Of a DNA stretch of 8,616 nt, positions 5,741 to 8,616 are shown piece after piece. Position 1 is the stretch's first letter, and the number at the start of each line of letters is the position of its first letter. The position numbers and the translations under genes are program-made. Source of the stretch: Coriobacteriales bacterium (GTDB lineage: Bacteria > Actinomycetota > Coriobacteriia > Coriobacteriales > UBA8131); NCBI GenBank assembly GCA_031254255.1, contig JAIRUT010000092.1, positions 1 to 8,616 on the forward strand. The letters are read 5' to 3'. Below the pieces are notes generated by a model that worked only from the letters and a program-made list of their open reading frames with translations, did not search any database and had not been told where the DNA came from.

Positions 5741-8488
5741 GTGAGTGGTATAGCAGGTTATTTCAATTATCCCGGTAACGACAATCTTTTATATCAGATG
5801 AGCGCCCAAATGGCGCAGCGTGGGCCAGATGGGGAGCAGACCTTTTGCGAGGCGCGTTGCGGTCTGGTTTATCGACAACTGGCTGTAGTGGACTCCGCCC
5901 TTGACATTCAGCCTATGCATTCGGCCGATCAGCGCTTTGTGCTGGTCATGAATGGAGCTCTCCTTAATTGTCGAAAGCTTCGCGAAGAGCTGGCAAGCGC
6001 CGGCCACAGCTTGACTACCGATTCGGATGTCGAAGTTGTTCTCCATGCCTTTGCTGAATGGGGCAGCGCCGGCTTTGACCGCCTGGATGGCGTGTGGGGG
6101 CTGGCGATTTACGATCGCGAGCACAAACGCCTAACACTTTGTCGGGATCATTTTGGTATCAAGCCGCTGTATTATGCGGTGCTGGAGGATGCCCTGCTTT
6201 TCGCCTCAGAAATCAAACCCTTGATTTACTCTGGTCTGATAGAACGCCGGGTCAATGAGCGCAGCCTTTATCGCTACCTGAACTTCCGTGCCCATGACGA
6301 CGGGGCAGAGACATTCTTCGCTGGTATCCAAAAGCTCCTGCCCGGTCAGATGCTGGAGATTGATGAGGGTGGCAAGCCACATATCAGCAGCTACACGACA
6401 CTGCGGGAGGATCTTTTGGCTCTCGGCAAGTCAGAGCACCCCGTTTCATACACTCCCGAGGTGGCGGCTGAGTACCGCAGGCGTTTGGAGGAGAGCATCC
6501 TCGCCCGCCTGGAGGGTGATGCCCGTGTCGGGACATCGCTTTCCGGCGGTTTGGACTCCTCGACGGTGGCCGTGCTGATCAGCAGGTTGATGACGGAGAG
6601 GGAAGACCAAACCCGAGCGATCGGCCCCAAGCAGAACACTTACTCGGCAATCTTTCCTGGACAGATCAATGACGAGGAGAAGTATGCCGATGCAGCTATA
6701 GCGGTTTGCGGGGACACCCTTGCGGTGCATAAGGTCAAGCCGACAGCCGATGAGTTCAAGCTCGACATTATCGACTTCATCCGCTCCCAGGAGGAACCGA
6801 CTATTTCCACAGGCCCCTATGTCCAGTATCAGGTGATGCGCGAGGCCAGAAAGGATGTCCGCGTTATGCTGGATGGTCAGGCTGCCGATGAGACCATGGC
6901 CGGTTATGTTCCCTATTACGCCGTCTACCTGCACGAACTGAAGGGCAAGGGTGAATGGGGAAAGCTCATTAAGGAACTTTGGAAGTCTCTGGATGTACTG
7001 CTGCGACTCGCGCGCTTCAAGATCAAGGATCGCTTGAGCCTACGCAAAGATATCCCTTTTTCCACCTTCCTAACCGATGAATTCAAGCAGGCGCATAAAT
7101 CGGAGCGATTCAGCGTTATTTCGGACAATTTGCGAGCCCGTCTGCTTCAGGACCTCTACGAGAACTCCGTTCCCGCGCTTTTGCGCTACGGCGACCGCAA
7201 CACCATGCGTTTTAGTATTGAGGGTCGTGCGCCTTTCCTTGATCGCAGCCTGCTGACCTTCATCTTCTCGCTCCCTAATGAGGCGATCATCAAGAATGGT
7301 TGGAACAAGCGCATCCTCCGCGACAGCATGGCTGGCATTCTGCCCGATTTGATCGCCAAGCGCCGCAACAAGATCGGACTTTCCTCGCCCGAATTTGACT
7401 GGATGATCCGTCTCAAAAACTTCTTCTACGACATCTTCCTCTCCGAGGAGTTTGCCAACCGGCCTTACTTTAACCAGCAAGAGGTACTGAAGGCCTTCGA
7501 AGGTTTCATTCAAGGCAAGAATGGCGTCGGATCCATGCCGTTTTGGCGAATGGCCAATGTTGAGCTCTGGCTGCGGGAGTTTTTTGACGAGCCCAAGGAA
7601 CCGCTGCCCGTGAAGTCGAATGATTTTGAGCCGAATGTCGGCAAAAAGCTGGATCTGCACTCCCCCGCCGCACTCTGGCGGCGCTACCCCCTGCACACGG
7701 AACAGGTCAGCGCGGATATCGACCTGGATTCCTTTGTGGAAAAGTATGTCCGGCGCTTCTTCACGACTTTATCAGAGCAGAGTATGGAGCATCGCCAGCT
7801 GGTAACTGAAAGACCTTGGTACTTGTTTATTTCCGAGAAGATAGTGGCTATTACGCAGGGACGTTCCTACTTTGTCTGGGATATCAAACCGAGTTGGTGG
7901 GCTCGGACCCTCTCCCGTTTTGTGACCCGCACACCAGCCGGTATCGGCCTCGGTAGTCCTTACACGATGCATTTGGCCATCAAGGAGGTCGGTCTGCCGC
8001 GGATCCTCTTTGCCTCTATCGCTGGAGCGATTGGCAAACTGGTGGGTAAGCACGGGCTGTTCTACGAGCTGGCTGGTGCTGATGTAAGGGCCATAGATGG
8101 GCCTACGGAGTATTCGGTTTACCCTGCTAATGTCTCGGCCAAGCTGCCTCCAGCTGATCCGAATGGAGTAGCCAAACGACTGACCGAACGAGTTCGCAAG
8201 GCCGTTCAAGCCGTCATTACTGAGTCACAGGAAGTTGCGGGCAACGCAAGCGCCGTGAATAATGCAGGCAGCACCAAGACAGCGCACTCCGTAAACCCCA
8301 TGCCTACATCCGTGCTGGATAACTTCGGTGGAGTAGTGGTGATGGATGCCAACGACATCGGTCGCAACGTGCTGGGCAAGAATGCCCCCGGTGACAATGC
8401 GCGCTACGAGGCGGCCTTCGCCGACAACCCCCTGGGCCAAGCCCACGAGCAAACCCCCATCTGCCTGGTCTTCGAAAGTCAGGCCTGA
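5741..8488 (+). CDS. asnB: asparagine synthetase B-like protein fused to a CofE/F420-ligase-like domain
   Basis: The protein has 915 residues, against roughly 500-650 for ordinary AsnB. Residues 1-180 are the class II glutaminase domain: start SGIAGYF, Arg45, NG at 71-72 and Asp96 are kept, but the nucleophilic Cys2 is Ser. Residues about 240-615 are the synthetase domain. It has the ATP-pyrophosphatase loop SGGLDSS (268-274), EEP (351-353), LDGQAADE (377-384), and LRYGDRNTMRFSIEGRAPFLD (split 481-490 and 491-501). Residues about 645-912 resemble coenzyme F420-0:gamma-glutamyl ligase: SEKIVAITQGRSYF (698-711), GIGLGSPYTMHLAI (734-747), GLPRILFA (751-758), AIDGPTEY (784-791), DANDIGRNVLG (869-879), DNPLGQAHEQTP (895-906). 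The frame is continuous. GTG is chosen because it places the SGIAG motif at residue 2. The likely role is ammonia-dependent amide formation, perhaps on a non-Asp substrate; the substrate of the fused enzyme is unknown. Confidence 0.9.
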   Translation: MSGIAGYFNYPGNDNLLYQMSAQMAQRGPDGEQTFCEARCGLVYRQLAVVDSALDIQPMHSADQRFVLVMNGALLNCRKLREELASAGHSLTTDSDVEVVLHAFAEWGSAGFDRLDGVWGLAIYDREHKRLTLCRDHFGIKPLYYAVLEDALLFASEIKPLIYSGLIERRVNERSLYRYLNFRAHDDGAETFFAGIQKLLPGQMLEIDEGGKPHISSYTTLREDLLALGKSEHPVSYTPEVAAEYRRRLEESILARLEGDARVGTSLSGGLDSSTVAVLISRLMTEREDQTRAIGPKQNTYSAIFPGQINDEEKYADAAIAVCGDTLAVHKVKPTADEFKLDIIDFIRSQEEPTISTGPYVQYQVMREARKDVRVMLDGQAADETMAGYVPYYAVYLHELKGKGEWGKLIKELWKSLDVLLRLARFKIKDRLSLRKDIPFSTFLTDEFKQAHKSERFSVISDNLRARLLQDLYENSVPALLRYGDRNTMRFSIEGRAPFLDRSLLTFIFSLPNEAIIKNGWNKRILRDSMAGILPDLIAKRRNKIGLSSPEFDWMIRLKNFFYDIFLSEEFANRPYFNQQEVLKAFEGFIQGKNGVGSMPFWRMANVELWLREFFDEPKEPLPVKSNDFEPNVGKKLDLHSPAALWRRYPLHTEQVSADIDLDSFVEKYVRRFFTTLSEQSMEHRQLVTERPWYLFISEKIVAITQGRSYFVWDIKPSWWARTLSRFVTRTPAGIGLGSPYTMHLAIKEVGLPRILFASIAGAIGKLVGKHGLFYELAGADVRAIDGPTEYSVYPANVSAKLPPADPNGVAKRLTERVRKAVQAVITESQEVAGNASAVNNAGSTKTAHSVNPMPTSVLDNFGGVVVMDANDIGRNVLGKNAPGDNARYEAAFADNPLGQAHEQTPICLVFESQA

Positions 8489-8489
8489 C

Positions 8490-8511
8490 GCAGCGGCAGC
8501 GGCAGCGGCAG
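8490..8511. repeat. GCAGCG hexanucleotide tandem repeat
   Basis: Three exact GCAGCG units and a final GCAG lie directly after the stop codon of the asnB-like gene. It is a short simple repeat. Small frame-preserving expansion is possible, but it is outside the reading frame. No function is evident. Confidence 0.8.
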
Positions 8512-8512
8512 A

Positions 8513-8556
8513 CGAAGCAGGACAAAAGGGGGACGGTTCTTTTTTGTGAGTCTTCG
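8513..8556 (+). terminator. single repeat unit forming a terminator-like hairpin
   Basis: Bases 8521-8547 match 4141-4167 at 26 of 27 positions, in the same orientation: the third copy of the GGGGACGGTTCTTTTTT repeat. Flanking CGAAG (8513-8517) and CTTCG (8552-8556) extend the fold, with ACAAAA/TTTTGT inside. With the T-run, and lying 25 bp after the stop of the asnB-like gene, it probably ends that transcript. The repeat identity is certain; the terminator role is inferred. Confidence 0.6.
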
Positions 8557-8616
8557 CCAGGATGTGTGGTAAAACCCTACCCCAAAGCTCAAAGCATAGG
8601 ATTGGTTGGAGGGATG
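8557..8616. other. right-edge intergenic sequence
   Basis: No gene can be called here. The last bases read GGAGGGATG, which could be a ribosome site and start of a plus-strand gene at 8614. The spacing is too short to be convincing, and nothing downstream is visible. Confidence 0.3.

Noticed and set aside
7070..7696. 208-codon minus-strand frame opposite the synthetase/CofE junction
   Set aside because: It is antisense to a continuous, motif-rich coding frame and has no domain signature or ribosome site that stands out.
8614..8616. Start codon of a further plus-strand gene
   Set aside because: GGAGGG directly abuts the ATG, which is too close for a ribosome site, and no coding sequence is visible.

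Overview
The window looks like a piece of a bacterial chromosome of moderate GC content. Dense leucine/isoleucine/valine genes, good AGGAGG-type ribosome binding sites and a clostridial/coriobacterial style citrate synthase suggest a Gram-positive anaerobe. Coriobacteriia (low-GC-to-medium-GC Actinomycetota) is my best guess, but this is inference from remembered family resemblance, not a search.

Positions 1 to about 4126 are a minus-strand branched-chain amino acid operon, read from right to left. It starts with a promoter/operator-like region (about 4097-4126). A 33-codon leader peptide follows (3924-4025), in which 18 codons are Val, Ile or Leu, and then a rho-independent terminator (3864-3896). 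The genes are ilvB (acetohydroxyacid synthase catalytic subunit), ilvN (a short, ACT-only regulatory subunit) and ilvC (ketol-acid reductoisomerase). The last is a partial Ala/Pro-rich repeat protein that starts in the ilvC stop codon (TGATG) and runs off the left edge. IlvBN and IlvC give the first two steps to valine/leucine and the equivalent steps to isoleucine. The leader plus terminator is laid out like a classical ilv attenuator.

Positions 4130-4246 hold a perfect inverted repeat with two 41-bp arms. Each arm is itself a hairpin unit of the dispersed GGGGACGGTTCTTTTTT type. The right arm supplies the stop codon of the next gene and probably terminates its transcription.

Positions 4244-5584 (minus) encode a citrate synthase. 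A 156-bp divergent intergenic region follows, then on the plus strand (5741-8488) a 915-residue protein. This is the most unusual item in the window. An asparagine-synthetase B type protein (glutaminase-like domain plus ATP-pyrophosphatase synthetase domain) is joined in one reading frame to a C-terminal domain resembling coenzyme F420-0:L-glutamate ligase (CofE). Its nucleophilic Cys2 is replaced by Ser, so it is predicted to be unable to use glutamine. I know of no standard asparagine synthetase with this architecture. The protein may be an amide-forming or glutamate-ligating enzyme of unknown substrate.

The right end has a short GCAGCG tandem repeat and a third, single copy of the GGGGACGGTTCTTTTTT repeat in a terminator-like hairpin. 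After that come about 60 bases without a callable gene.
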